From: Aporrectodea caliginosa
Lineage: Eukaryota; Annelida; Clitellata; Crassiclitellata; Lumbricidae
Assembly (NCBI GenBank): GCA_020284085.1
Contig: JACEVL010000080.1
Span: 814,001 to 878,000, forward strand
Direction of reading: 5' to 3'
DNA: 64,000 bases
Positions 34,251-45,476 of the stretch are shown here, piece by piece (within the stretch, counting starts at the first letter, position 1; the number at the start of each line of letters is the position of its first letter). The position numbers were made by a program, and so were the translations under genes. Below the pieces are notes generated by a model, which was not told where the DNA came from, made no database searches, and saw nothing but the letters and a program-made list of their open reading frames with translations.

Positions 34251-35340
34251 CAATAATATTATATTATAGGTATTATCTGAAATTGAATGTTTACTCCTTC
34301 TTTCTCTGTTGATGCTTTGAGCGTGGTCCGTTTTGTGGAGAATCCACCCTCAGATCAAAGAGGGTGAGAAGGATCAAATCGATGGCTTGCGTGAAATTTC
34401 TGCACTCATATCTTGATAAGGGTATGTTTCAAGTTGCTTCGGAATGAACAGGTCACTCCTTGCTGCTTTGGAAGCCAGAACGGTTTCAAGACACTCTTGA
34501 AACAGTTTCCAGACGAAGACTTCTAGGCCTCATACGTACTCTGAAGATGGCAGCCAATATAAGTTCCGTGATATGGTATCGACAGCCAAAGTACTGAAGC
34601 TCAGCTGATCGAGACAAACGCAGACCCTGATAGTCGGCCAGTGTTAAAGATGGTTGTGTCAAAGCGCATTCTGGCCCCTTTCTGGTATGGAATTTTGCAC
34701 AAATTCTGATCATAGCGCTCCTGGAGATCTAGACGCTTAAGAGACAGTAATTGAGGTGGCCGCATCATTTCGTTTTTTTCTAGTATCGTATGGTATCTAG
34801 TATTTTATAAAGCGCCTCTCTCAGAATAACTAGTTAATCCACCATTACTTCCCTGCAGTAATTTATATACAGCCACTCCATAATAATAGGAGGTGCTCTC
34901 TCTTCTACACATATCGATTTTAAAAGTAATTAAGAATACAAATGCCATGAGTTGCAAAACAGTATTGACCAGTTACGACAGCCAATTTGTCAGGAATTAT
35001 AGAAATACCATCATTACTAAATACAGTGCACAACAAACTAGAAGAATCGCCAGTGGCGTGACCACGCACACACGTGTAGCCCAACCAACGGATTTCTATC
35101 CATAGTTGACCGAAGTCCAGAAGCTTTACCTATGTTGGACCCACCAGCTGGAATCGCCTTTCTCGAGAACTGCGGTGCGAGCTCCTCAGCAGTCAGTCCC
35201 TTCCCCAGTTTCGAAAAAAACGACTAAGGTCTGAATTATTTGACGGTGATTTCACTGGTTCGGGTCGAGAGCTCCACTTATGAGTCTTTTTTGTAAAGTG
35301 GCGCTTTATAAATATCAGATTACAATTATTACAAGATACC
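34251..35340. other. No host gene recognised; LINE/SINE tails
   Basis: Reverse frames at 34486-34713 look weakly like a transposon C-terminus but have no definite motif. Isolated L2-type tails lie at 34795-34825 (minus) and 35297-35335 (plus, GTGGCGCTTTATAAATATCA). Confidence 0.4.
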
Positions 35341-35462
35341 TACACACATGCACACATACTTGCATGTGTATATATATACCTAAATACATACCTAAATGCA
35401 TATTATGTACAATTAAATACATACATATATACGTACGTATATAAATAAATACATACATACAT
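35341..35462. repeat. TACATA/CACACA simple repeat
   Basis: Degenerate (ACAT)n with TATA runs. It abuts the region of CARD exon 2 about 100 bp upstream of the exon. Confidence 0.85.
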
Positions 35463-35563
35463 AGTGTTCTCTAGCTTTTCTAACGGTGTAAATTTTGAAA
35501 TGCGTAAAGTAGCTGTTTGTGCAAACTACTATGATGCTCAGAAATCTTGTGCACTGTTTTCAG

Positions 35564-35873
35564 AAGATAACGGTGAATATGGCGAAGACTGGCCTTTACG
35601 AGATAGCGAAATTTCAATACTTACTACTAATCAGGAAAGTTTGGTTGATCTTCTGGAGTTGATCGATCTACTTAGTCTTCTGTATTCTTCGAATGTCATT
35701 AACAAATTAAAGGCAAATGGATTCAATTTCCTCAAAGCAAACTTCGCACGCCAAGAACGATGAACTGCTGAACAATTTGCGAAGACGAAGCCTACGTGAT
35801 TACAATATCACAATAAAACACCTTTATCACACAAAGCAAAGTCACATTGCCAAACTATTCGCACACGGTGGAG
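35564..35873 (+). pseudogene. CARD exon 2, with a single-base frameshift
   Basis: The acceptor CTTGTGCACTGTTTTCAG ends at 35563 (phase 1) and the donor GAG|GTAGGA is at 35874 (phase 1). The CARD helices are clear: QESLVDLLELIDLLSLLYSS, VINKLKANGFNFLKANFA, then after a one-base frame change DELLNNLRRRSLRDYN and HIAKLFAHGG. The shift lies at about 35752-35761 (…CGCCAAGAACGATGAAC…), where one base is missing relative to the expected frame. Either this exon is dead, or the assembly has an error there. The flanking splice sites are intact, which points to a recent event. Its likely 3' partner is the terminal exon at 39164. Confidence 0.72.
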
Positions 35874-37341
35874 GTAGGAATTGTACCTTGAACTCATAGG
35901 CTACATCGTAATGCGTGCAGGTTTTAGTAAAATGGTGTCTTCGTTGCAACTCTCATTTAAAATTTAGCTAGTTAATGAAATTGCAGAAATTACTAATAAG
36001 TTCAATTATATGCACTAAACGGATTATATTTGGCATTTATATTATCTCTATTCTCTATGTATAATAATTTGCGACACATTGTACTATAGCGCATTTTAGG
36101 TACTTCTCAGACGTCAATTATATTCAGGACCGTCTCCGTGTACTGTCCCATCAAAGCCAAAGTGCGGGTTCAGCATGAAGTCGATTGCTTCTAAATTGTG
36201 TAGCATTCACCTAACAACATTTTTCTAGAAGATGAGTCATTTTCCGGTTACTGCATAAATTCATATTTCAGTTGTCACCAGTCATATCTCGAAAAGCAAT
36301 ACCTAGTCCGATTATGCTAAGTGTTGATATTGAATCGTTATTGATAGGTCAACAATGATATCCGTTTGATTAAGTTGACTGTCTTTTCCAAAAGTAGCCT
36401 ACAGTTTCATCTGGATCGAATTAGCTAACGTCCATTCAATAGCAATGCACTTTTCAGTAAGCAGGGGCGGTTCATACAAAATCACCTAGGAGCCCCTTCT
36501 CAGCGCCTCGCCTCGTTTCATAGGCTAATCTAAGCGCCTAAAGAACCGCTTTCTTTTCGCTCGCTTTTCCACCAATCATTGTGCAGTATCGCAAGCGCCC
36601 TTTTTCCCGCGTAAATTTCCACCAATCACAACAGTTCGCTCTATTTGGCTTCTGCGTTCATTTCGGTCTATGCCAGATTTATTTTTATTTAAGTTTGTTA
36701 CATTTATTTCATTTATGATAGATATTCAATATCAAGTGATTGGTAATTAAATCGTTCCTTTCCGTCTCGAAATTTGTCCCTCTTTTGAGTTGCTCCCTGT
36801 GCCATGGCACCGCTGGCACACCTTCGCTACGACCATGTATCGTATAGTGTGAATCAATAACGTTTCAATATCAACGCTTAGCATACATGTAATCAGACTA
36901 GGTATTGTTTTTCGAAATGACCGGGGACAGCTGAATTATGAAACCAATGCAGCTGACCGAGCAGAGTCAATAATCTTAAATAAGAAGATGCACGCAGAAC
37001 TACGCTACCCAGAGAATGTTTGATGTGTTAAAACCTGCTGACTTCAAAACCAGATATACCGCAAACATAAAGTTGTCATAATCTGTCAGTGTTTGATAGC
37101 AGAACAACAGTTCCAATTATGAACTACGTGAACGTGATTTCTTGAATCTGACAGGTTCTTCTGCCTCATGATGGACTAAGCATTTTATATTCAAAGTCCA
37201 GATTGCAACTCAGCAAACAAAGATGCAAAATAGATTTTGCCACTGGGTGTTTCCATCCTTTGTTTCTTTGCAAATCAACCACCCATTCCTTACAACCTTT
37301 CCACAAGTAAAGCTGCATGACAGCGTGTCATTCTTTATTAA
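35874..37341. other. Intron, no gene recognised
   Basis: Non-coding. Short inverted string CAGGGGCGGTTCATAC near 36463 might be a hAT-type end, but I could not find its partner. Confidence 0.4.
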
Positions 37342-37582
37342 CCCTCGGGCTACCAAGGGGGGGGGGGTGGTTGCCACCCCCCTAGGTTTTTATGCATAAA
37401 AAATTTTTCCGTGTGGAATAAAATTTTTGCAAATTAAGTAGCTGTAGCAGATTCATTGGTGCACATTTTGAGGTAAACATTATGGTGGTAGCCCACGCCA
37501 TTCAAAAGTTATACCCAATAAAAACGAGGCACCAGGGGGGGGGTGGATACCACCACCCCTAGATTTTCAACTATATCTTATC
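37342..37582. mobile_element. Possible TTAA-type terminus with G/C hairpins
   Basis: TTAA (37338-37341) is followed by CCCTCGGGCTACCAAGG and a perfect hairpin GGGGGTGGTTGCCACCCCC (37362-37380). A similar hairpin GGGGTGGATACCACCACCCC follows at 37540. The TTAA-CCCT start plus subterminal GC hairpin parallels the elements at 46141 and 58428. I found no matching right end. Confidence 0.35.
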
Positions 37583-37597
37583 CCTCATTTAATATTA

Positions 37598-38265
37598 AGA
37601 GACACAAATTATACCATTCTATAGAGGGAATGTGGGGCTTCATTTGCATACTTAAATATTTTTCTTTTGAAAACCGGAAGTGATCAAAATAAATAATAAT
37701 ACCCGTAATATGCGTGAAAAATGGCCGAATGGAAGGACTCCCCCGTAGTTTTATATCTGTAGCGTATTCAGTTTTCTTCCCAGAAGAGAAACAAATATAC
37801 CATTCTTTAGATGGAATGTAGGGATTCATTTGCATACTTAAATGTTTGTCTTTTGAAGTGATCAAAATAAATATTAATACGCGTAATCTGTGTGAAAACG
37901 GCTGAATGCAGCATTGTAATGTATGCATGCATACATGTACATGTATATATGTATGGATGCATATTTATACGTATATAAACATGTGTAGGTATGTATATAC
38001 GTATAAATATGCATCCATACATATATACATGTACATGTATGCATGCATACATGTACAATGCTGTATTCAGCCATTTTCACACAGATTACGCGTATTATTA
38101 TTTATTTTGATCACTTCCGGTATTCAAAAGACAAAGATGTTGGTATGCAAATGAAGCCCTACATTCCCTCTAAAGAATGGTATCTTTGTTTCTCTTCCAG
38201 GAAGACAAATGAATACGCTACAGACAAAAAACTAAGGGGGGAGTGCTTCCATTCAGCCATTTTTA
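37598..38265. repeat. Large palindrome (arms about 260 bp, short loop)
   Basis: Arm 37722-37978 is matched in reverse complement by 37990-38262, with a spacer of about 12 bp near 37984. The inner 100 bp (GTATGCATGCATACATGTAC… and the mirror) is nearly perfect. The outer part carries TAGCGTATTCAG, CATTTGCATACTTAAAT and TTTTGATCACTTC strings on both sides. The left arm is also partly duplicated in direct orientation at 37598-37720. A hairpin or cruciform could form. Confidence 0.9.
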
Positions 38266-38271
38266 CCGGAT

Positions 38272-38368
38272 AAATTTTAGAAAATTGTCAACAGAAGCAA
38301 ACATCTATATTGATTTCTTTTTGGTAAAATCAATGCAGAAGTGTTCCCTGCTATCGAAGATGTCAATT
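38272..38368 (-). repeat. Dispersed repeat shared with 3945-4035
   Basis: The reverse complement contains CGATAGCAGGGAACACTTCT and GTTTGCTTCTGTTGACAATT, matching the stretch near 3945-4035 with about 80% identity by eye. Class unknown. Confidence 0.6.
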
Positions 38369-39163
38369 CAAAAAAAATTAGTTCATGAGTAAGTTAATAA
38401 AAATCATATAGAGCAATGGATATATGTTAGTTAATGATTTAAAATTTATAAAACATCAGTACAGCGCTTCAACTGTTACCCTAACGTAACATTGAATTGA
38501 CGCTCCATTGGAAAGGACAATGCAATTTCGGGTTAAAATTGGACTTTATAATTTTTTATCTCACACTAATTATCTAAATAATATAACAGAAATAATTTTT
38601 AAAACTAATTTATGTCCAATGATGTATTTAAAAATTATAAATTATAATTTTACACTTTGTGTAAGCCGCCGAAAGGAGAAGACGGAAATTTATCTAATTT
38701 GCCTCCGGTTGTGAAATATACCCATATAATACCGGGATACACCGCAGTTGATGATGATAATAATTAAGTGAACGGTCAACAAGCGGATTAGCATGCAGAG
38801 TGAAGGGAGAGGACCAGGTGCCGAGTGTAATGATAACAACACAGATCAACGATTCAACATTTCCACTTCTGTGTAAATTCTTTTATGTGGACAGACTTGG
38901 AAGGATCGTGCAAGGAGTGAAAAGAACAGTGACAACTCAGCCTGTCGGCTACAACCTTCAGTCACGTTGAATAAGTCATTCCCAGCCATTGAGCCAGATT
39001 TTACGGTAAATTTGCCCTGTAAATGCTCTCCTGTTAATGTGTTGTGTTTATCATTATTTATTGTATAGCGTCTCCTAAGAACATGGGCGCTTTCAGCATA
39101 AGCGCCCAGAGGAAATTTATTCTCGCGCAGTTATTGGCTTAACCTGTTTGTGATTAATTATAG
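38369..39163. other. Intron, no gene recognised
   Basis: AT-rich and non-coding up to the acceptor at 39162-39163. Confidence 0.4.
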
Positions 39164-39435
39164 TTGTTGTAAGAGTTCATGCTAATCTGGATGAGGAGAA
39201 CGTCGACGAGGCTGATAAAGAAATTGCGACAATGATGGCAGACATTCTCATCGAAAAGTCAGTTGAACGAAGAAATAGAATCCTTGGACTTGTTCCAAAT
39301 TTAATTGCCGCTAAGAAAGGTCAAAGCATCGTTCTCTATATCTACTGTAAGACCATCGAAGAACTACAAGAACTACACGAGTCGCTGACCACAGGACGAC
39401 TCAAGGATTCCGTTGAACTGTGCTTCAAGGCCTAA
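39164..39435 (+). CDS. Terminal exon, TRADD-N-like domain (copy 2)
   Basis: The exon opens after an acceptor (GTGATTAATTATAG, ending 39163) in phase 1, matching the phase-1 donor of CARD exon 2, and closes with TAA at 39433-39435. The protein shows DEADKEIATMMADILIEKSV, RNRILGLVPNLIAAKKGQSI and VLYIYCKTIEELQELHESLT, then GRLKDSVELCF. The pattern 'G-S-I-V-L-x-I-x-C-x-T-x-E-E-L-x-E-L…S-G-x-L' is clearer here than in the other two copies and resembles metazoan TRADD-N-like domains (inference). About 90 residues. It would be the C-terminus of a CARD-TRADD-N protein; an upstream frameshift in its CARD makes function doubtful. Confidence 0.68.
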
Positions 39436-39449
39436 GACTAAAACCGCTT

Positions 39450-39530
39450 AACAATCGAATACGAATTATATATATATATCAACCTAAGGAACACCTGTGC
39501 TCATTATATATGCAAAACATTTGTTCACAG

Positions 39531-39565
<35 letters not shown>

Positions 39566-40394
39566 TGTATGTATGTATGTATGTATGTATGTATGTACGT
39601 ACGTATGCATGCATGCATGTATATATTTGTATATGATGTGTGCATATGCATGTATGCATGTACTTGTATAATTATGTAGGGATGTATACTAGTATGTATA
39701 TATATGTGTGCATTTGTGTATGCCTGTACATATGGATGGATGGATGTACGCATGCATGTATGTATGTATGTACGTATGCATGCATGTATATACTTGCATG
39801 TATGTGTGTATATACATTTACGCATGTACATGTATATATGCATGGATGTATATTGGTATGTATTTATATGTGTGTATATATATTTTTGTATGCATGTATG
39901 AGTGTATGTATGTATGTATGAATGCATTCAAGTTTATATTTTTATGTGTGCATATGCATGTATTCATGTACATGTAGCCTATATATGTAGGATGTATATT
40001 TGTATGTATGTAGATGTGTGTGCAATGCACTGTGCATTGATGGATGTATATAGATATGTATGTATGCTTGTATGTATGTATGTATATATGTATGCATGTG
40101 TGTGTGTATGTATGTATGACATGTGTGTATTTGTGTATATAGCGTATGTCATAGTCAATGTTACAGCCTGGGGTCTGATTGACCCCAGGTGTGCTAAACA
40201 TGCCCCGAGTGTCATTCTTATTTTTTTATCATTGAACCTAGAATTGTAAACTCTTAGAATTTTTCTACATTATGTAGAGGGATGAATTGCTGAGGAATTT
40301 GAATTATTTCAGATTTTTACTATTTGTATCAAAGCAGCTATTCAAGGAAGTTCCATCGATGGAGTCTAATTGACCCTAGGTTTGCGTCAAATGG
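39450..40394 (-). mobile_element. TTAA-type element (inverted copy) with TATG microsatellite
   Basis: The right end, CCATTTGACGCAAACCTAGG in reverse complement, is a diverged version of the ends at 46141 and 58428, followed by TTAA (40395-40398). Inside, in the same order but reversed, are GGAACTTCCTTGAATAGCT, AGTAAAAATCTGAAATAATT and the hairpin TGGGGTCTGATTGACCCCA (40171-40189). A (TATG)n array (39535-40130) fills the rest. The left end is not clear. It lies between the TRADD-N-like exon 2 and the SH3 exon. Confidence 0.7.
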
Positions 40395-40470
40395 TTAACT
40401 TAAATATGGCACTAGTCGGAAATGATTGTGTTTAGCATAATGTCTCTAATGATGCGAATGTTTCTTCCAG

Positions 40471-40651
40471 AAAAACTTAAGCTGCGCGCAATTCATGACT
40501 TTTACCCAGATCAGATGACTATAAAAGAGGCAAAGGAACTCCAGAATATACTCGACAGAGGAAGAGTACCAAGGCAGAACAGAGCATACACGGTGGCGCG
40601 TAAATTTAAGAGAGGAGAAAAAATGGAGGCAATTTCGTCCACAAACATCGG
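40471..40651 (+). CDS. SH3-domain exon, N-terminal part
   Basis: The acceptor GCGAATGTTTCTTCCAG ends at 40470 (phase 1) and the donor GG|GTAATT at 40652 is phase 2. The protein reads KLKLRAIHDFYPDQMTIKEA, then AYTVARKFKRGEKMEAISST. 'F.+GE.+E.I' is the RT-loop to n-Src part of an SH3 fold. The second half lies in the next exon. SH3 domains bind proline-rich peptides and assemble signalling complexes. The ALYDY motif is replaced by AYTVARKF, so this is a divergent member. The first 35 residues before it are of unknown fold. Confidence 0.72.
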
Positions 40652-40984
40652 GTAATTATATATTATGCGAGACAATTTAGAACATGAAACATATTAGAAT
40701 ATTCTTCTCCAACTGTCTTTCACTATAAGAAGCGGCCGTGCAATGGATAAATTGCTGATGTTGTGCTTAGCTACATCAAAATATGGCCATATAATCTTTG
40801 ACTAGCGATGGATTACTTAAGATAGGCACTTATATAACACCAGAACTTTAATCTGTACATGGCTTTCTCTAAGCAAATAATCTCTTTTTAATTTAAGCTC
40901 ACAGGTTACGAGGGAATGAACTGTGTAACCATCCACAGTATTAAGAACTATTCCTTCATTCATCAGTCATATAACTAATCACAC

Positions 40985-41240
40985 AGGTGATCTGATTGCC
41001 TTTCTCTGGATATTCCTGAAACTAGAACGGTTGTTGGTTAACGAGTTTTTTCGGTTGCTGGACCTGGATATTGGAATCCCCTCTCTGTATTTGTTCGCTA
41101 TATTTAATCATTTGTGTAGCCTAGTTACCATAATCTCTGGCTAACACTGATCTCCGGATTGTTTACCTGATTGCGGCTAGGTTACGTTGTTGCATAGATT
41201 GATTCTTTGTGCACTATATACCGGCTCTATTTAAGTAACT
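40985..41240 (+). pseudogene. CR1/L2-like LINE 3' fragment in the SH3 intron
   Basis: GATCTGATTGCCTTTCTCTGG…ACGAGTTTTTTCGGTTGCTG encodes the same SDCL.L...RT...ERVFSVAGP.. end as 30027-30345. It is about 250 bp, decayed, between the two SH3 exons. Confidence 0.75.
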
Positions 41241-41277
41241 TATTAACAATGCTAATTAAATTTCACGGCTTTTGCAG

Positions 41278-41357
41278 TGAGACGGACGGGTGGTGGAAGG
41301 TGAGGCATTTGGACAGTGGAAAGATCGGATTCATACCAAAAGATCGCGTTGTAATCG
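41278..41357 (+). CDS. SH3-domain exon, C-terminal part
   Basis: The acceptor TTCACGGCTTTTGCAG ends at 41277 (phase 2) and fits the phase-2 donor of 40651, making a Gly codon at the joint. The exon reads ETDGWWKVRHLDSGKIGFIP and KDRVVI. DGWW and GFIP.DRV are the diagnostic SH3 blocks (the WW pair, the 3-10 helix Pro and the final strand). The donor ATCG|GTAGGC at 41358 is phase 1. This is the most secure domain call in the window. Confidence 0.88.
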
Positions 41358-41765
41358 GTAGGCCTAAGTGTCAAAGGTGTCGCTATCATAGATTTGGAAC
41401 TTAAGAATATTCTTTGGTTGACCAGTGTAAGATGAATGTTTGCTGGTAGGTTGCTAAACTAGGTTTGAAAAAATAGCCTGCTCTTTGTAAGTAGATAATC
41501 GGATAAAATATGTTAAGCATGCAAATACTCGATGCCAGAAAGTTTAGTGTTGGATTGTTGTTGGCTGCTGTTGTTCAGGTTATTTTTTGGAATACCGTAC
41601 CAATTTCTATATCAGAAACCAATATTGTTTACCTTTTGCATCGACTAAAACCTCTAATGTAATTAAGATGATTACTGGAAATTGTATTATTTATAAAGTT
41701 AATACACAGTATATTTTACAAATAACATTCCATAAAATATCTTCCCATTGGTTTATTTTAAACAG

Positions 41766-41794
41766 AAACCGATCATCCGCCTTCTAAGACAACG
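41766..41794 (+). CDS. 29-nt linker exon
   Basis: A good acceptor (TTTATTTTAAACAG, ending 41765) and a consensus donor ACG|GTGAGT (41795) bound 29 nt. In phase 1 it gives ETDHPPSKTT and ends in phase 0, which is the phase of the next exon. A PP-containing hinge is a reasonable link between domains. It is a prediction from splice sites and phase alone. Confidence 0.5.
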
Positions 41795-43051
41795 GTGAGT
41801 TGTAATACTGCTTTATATAACTGATTCATTGCAAATATAAGGCCTTTGTAAACGACTTCGAAAAATGCCCTCTTTTGTATTTAAAATATTTTCGTATATC
41901 AGCCTCACTTTGAGACATGAAGCAACAGATTTGATTAGGTTTTGAAGCCAGGCTGATAAAATAAATCTATTCAATTGTATCTCATCAAGCGCCGAAAAAT
42001 CATCTAGTCTCTCTAGGTATAGTTTAGAATACACTAGTCTTGCAATGTTATATTTATGGCATTTACTCTAGAAACGATGCGTTGTGAAAATCGATTAATA
42101 AAAATCGGGTTATACGATAAATCGTTTTCTTAATATTTTATTTACAATGTGTATTTATCTATTTTTATCGTGTACTTTCATGTTGTGACACCTGCAGCGT
42201 GAGCTAATATTATGACAAAAGCTCTTATTTTATCTGGTAGCATAATTTTAATATATCGTCAACCCACGCTCTCAGATTGCAAAAAACGTTTAAAGAGGTA
42301 AATTGTGTCTACTTCAATGCGTTTTGACCGCGTCTCCTAAACTTGGTTAATAAGCTTTCAGGACCAACAGATTCACTGACGACCCTGACTTTTCTGTTTG
42401 GTTCTTGTCTGGAAAGCTTTACTATTAAATCTGATAATTGTGGTTTGGGAAGCGACTCAGTGCTAGCTAGGTCTTTTGCTTTTCTTATACCAATGTCAGA
42501 GCTGATACAGAGTTGAAGAAAGCCATAACTTTGTCTCACGCCTAGATTTGAAGTCTTGCCAAAACGGCAGTCTCTATAAAAACTTATCAGATGTACGGCT
42601 TCAAAGTCAAGTGATTAGCCTATTAATGCGAGGCAAATAAATGCAACAATAAATCTTTAAGTTAAGCTGAGGCAAAATTCTACGACTTCGTTAGTAATTT
42701 GCCTTTGTCCTGTTCGCCGCTGAAACCGCGACAGGCCTAAAAATCCTATTCCCTATGCGTGACAAGTGACCCAATTTATCGAGCCATTTGACTAAATTCG
42801 TAAGGTTCCAGGTTGACAGAATGTTCCTAACAATTATTGTAATAACGAATCAAGGCCCAATGAGGTATGATGCTGAGAAACGCGCGAAATAAATGAGACC
42901 TCTAAATCCTTAATGCTTTAGTATTATTAAAGTTTAAGCAACCTGCAGATGGCTTTTTTTAGTACTGTCACTGTAAACACGTGTAGAATTCTCTCCCAGT
43001 TATTGCGCATTTTAATGTTTTAGCGTGCACAATTTATTATTAATTAATTTT

Positions 43052-43340
43052 TTATTAGGTCTGCTCAACGATTAAAATTTTTAATGGCGATTAATTTTGT
43101 GATTAAATATATTAATGAGTAACAATGCAGATAGAAAATCCTGACATTGTTTTCAGTTTGTTCAATTTTGAATGAAATAATTTATATTAAGAATTATCAG
43201 GTTCATCCAATGTTTGTTTTTTGCAAGTCCTAAGACTTTTGGCTTCGACATTACCTGGCGTATTGCAATGTTCAGTAGTTTAATCGCGATTAAATATTTT
43301 AATCCTGTTAATCGTCCAGAAATATATAGATGGCTCTGAA
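43052..43340. mobile_element. Probable hAT-type relic (GATTAATCGCG inverted strings)
   Basis: Left: TCTGCTCAACGATTAAAATT; right, reversed: AGCCATCTATATATTTCTGG followed by ACGATTAACAGGATTAAAAT. The inverted similarity spans about 50 bp but is imperfect, and I see no clear target duplication. Confidence 0.35.
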
Positions 43341-43756
43341 CAATTTCGATGGAAGGATTTGCTCAATGTAGCCTATCTACACATTGACCGACGTATTAGA
43401 TGGCGATCGGTCAAACTAATCTGCGACCGTGATCCACACTCGAGCACTCGAATTTGACGATTAGCTTTTAAACATTCGAAATTCGAAATGGTCTTATGCA
43501 TGCACTGTTATTCAGTTTATTACCGGTAATGTTTAAGAACAACTCCTCATTATGTGTCAAAATATAATTGTGACAAGAGAAAAAATTATTTGCAATACGA
43601 TTGCACTTTAACTTACTTTCACCGAAAATTTCGGTCTTGTAAATGCGAGACGATAATATTCTTTATTGAAACAATCCGGTTGACAGACCGCAACCGGTTA
43701 CAATGTACAGTTATGCAATTGAAACAATTCAAAAGAACACAATTGACAGAAGACAA

Positions 43757-43870
43757 AAATCTTAACTACTAACAGAACAGACAGCCTGCAATACATGGCG
43801 CTAAAAGAATGTCCGCCAACGGAGCTCGATTTTGGTACCTCTCGCTCTCTATGCCAATGCGCTACCGGGC
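43757..43870 (-). mobile_element. tRNA-derived SINE, minus strand
   Basis: Reverse-strand box A/box B-like strings (TAGCGCATTGGCATAGAG and GGTACCAAAATCGAGCTC) and the body CAGGCTGTCTGTTCTGTTAG match the SINE at 54842-55035. Box B is more damaged in this copy. Confidence 0.65.
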
Positions 43871-44083
43871 TTCCCGTTATATGCTTTGCACATTGTTACT
43901 TGACTTTTAATGAATAATTCTATCAATGTTTTCACCTTTTGGTCAGTGATGACTTTCTGAAAGTCATCCATGACTCGATTTGAAAAAGTTTCTTCTGGGA
44001 CGAATTAGTAGAATTAGTAAATCACTTAATTAATTAGAGTCACTAAATCGATAAAGATTGCATTCAGGTTTTTTTATTGTTAG

Positions 44084-44270
44084 TTGAATGAACTTCCATT
44101 AGAGCTGTTGGACGTCGTCTTAGAAAAGTCGTTTCTGTATTGGATACTGAATCCTTTATGCCACCAAAGAGACGAAGATGTCATCAGTTCTTTGGCATCA
44201 GTAGACTTCTGTTGGTTTCAACGAATAACAAGACCAAGATTTAAGAAAAGAATTTGGCGTCGACTCAAAG
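44084..44270 (+). CDS. F-box-like exon
   Basis: The acceptor TTTTTATTGTTAG ends at 44083 in phase 0, matching the linker exon. The protein begins LNELPLELLDVVLEKSFLYW and ends SLASVDFCWFQRITRPRFKK, RIWRRLK. 'LP.E.L..il…L.sv…W' is the F-box pattern, a helical module that recruits SKP1-cullin ubiquitin ligases; this sequence has an unusual insert (NPLCHQRDEDVI) between the helices. I call it F-box-like only. A donor AAAG|GTTCAT at 44271 gives phase 1, which fits CARD exon 3. If unspliced there, a stop follows five codons later (44285). Confidence 0.5.
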
Positions 44271-45131
44271 GTTCATTGCTTCTATAGTACATTGATAACC
44301 ATAGCCACTATGCTTATAGAATAGTCACGATTACTGGTCATACAGCAAGAGATTATGAGTTATGAGTAAATTTTTTCTGATGTTAGAAATTTAGCATTTT
44401 ATCAGTCACATAATATTTCGAATCTCAGAGCCGGATTATGGGTTCTTGAGACCCCTAAGCACAATTTAGTATGGACCCTCCCCTTCCTCACCCCAATGTC
44501 GTAGGGGCTCTAGTTGCGTGTTGAGCATCCATATGGAGTGCAGGAGGAAGTCCAAGCCGCCAACGCTTTTCCTCCCAGTCATCTCCTAATATAGAGCTCA
44601 TTGGATGCCAAATCTTAATGTAAACGGACAAAACATCTACTAAAGAGACGCTTCGTCGGATAGATTCATTAATGCTGAGAAGCCCTTATACAACTGCTTA
44701 TGCGTCAGTCCGGGTCTGCTGAAACTGTAGAACTGTGCAAATAGCGCATTTATTGTTCCTCGTCACTTGAGTGCAAAACACAACAGAGCTTTGCTATTGA
44801 TTGCATCGATCTAACCGCGATTTAAATGTCGTAGTAGGCTATATAATTTTACATTCGCATCTTTTCACCCAATGTGTATGAATATTGACGAGGTTTTTTC
44901 TCTTGCATGAATCTTAAAAATATTTTGATAACAAGAAATATAGACATTAGCCTTACAGGTGTATTATTATGTATTTTTAGATATGAATCGACTTCATTAT
45001 CTTTATACAATCAAAATCCAGCAGGCAACGAAGTTTATATTTATTTCGTTCAGAATGTTTCCCTAGTAGCCTAATAACATTATAACAAAGCTGCGGTGTC
45101 ATTCAAAAGCAATTTTAGTTTTGATTTTTAG
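44271..45131. other. Intron, no gene recognised
   Basis: Non-coding between the F-box-like and CARD exons. Confidence 0.45.
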
Positions 45132-45476
45132 ATTTCTATGGAAAAACCAGAAAAGGTTCTGCAATCGTTAGAAACAATCGAAATTATCTCTTGGACAATA
45201 TTCAATCGAATTACAAGTTAGTTGCTTCGATGTTGTCTTTCAATTGCATAACGGAAAAGCAAAGAAACTTTATACAACGACAACGCTCAAATTGCAACGA
45301 TAACAAAAAGAAAGAACAAAGTCACTTCATTCAACGATTACGTTCAAAACAAGATAAGAACTCCGAGATTTTACACCAGATGAGGTCTTTCGACGAGACA
45401 ATGTATTCCAATTTCGTCAAATGTATTCGGCAAACGAACCAGAAGACTGTTGCAAGGATCATGGAAAACGGAGGAG
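45132..45476 (+). CDS. CARD exon 3
   Basis: The acceptor TTTTGATTTTTAG ends at 45131 (phase 1) and the donor GAG|GTTAGC at 45477 is phase 1. The helices read IVRNNRNYLLDNIQSNYKLV, ASMLSFNCITEKQRNFIQ, SEILHQMRSFDETMYSNFVK and TVARIMENGG. The order and spacing match CARD exons 1 and 2, including the N-G-G before the donor. The middle of the exon (RQRSNCNDNKKKEQSH) is longer and more basic than in a standard CARD and looks like a partial internal repeat (F-I-Q-R-x-R-S twice). The likely 3' partners are 50177-50565 or 51959-53289. Confidence 0.75.

Larger units (their letters stand above)
41795..44083. other. Intron of about 2.3 kb, with repeats
   Basis: No host exon is recognised. Open frames at 41813-42034 and 42309-42539 (minus) lack domains. 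About 43052-43340 may be a hAT-type relic with inverted TTTAATCGCGATTAAAT strings. A SINE lies at 43757-43870. Confidence 0.45.

Noticed and set aside
39420..40249. [10 protein letters not shown] and YIHTYIHT frames, here and at 46395-46973, 49476-49792 and 58648-59939
   Set aside because: Products of ACAT/TATG microsatellites; they appear on both strands and in several frames at once.
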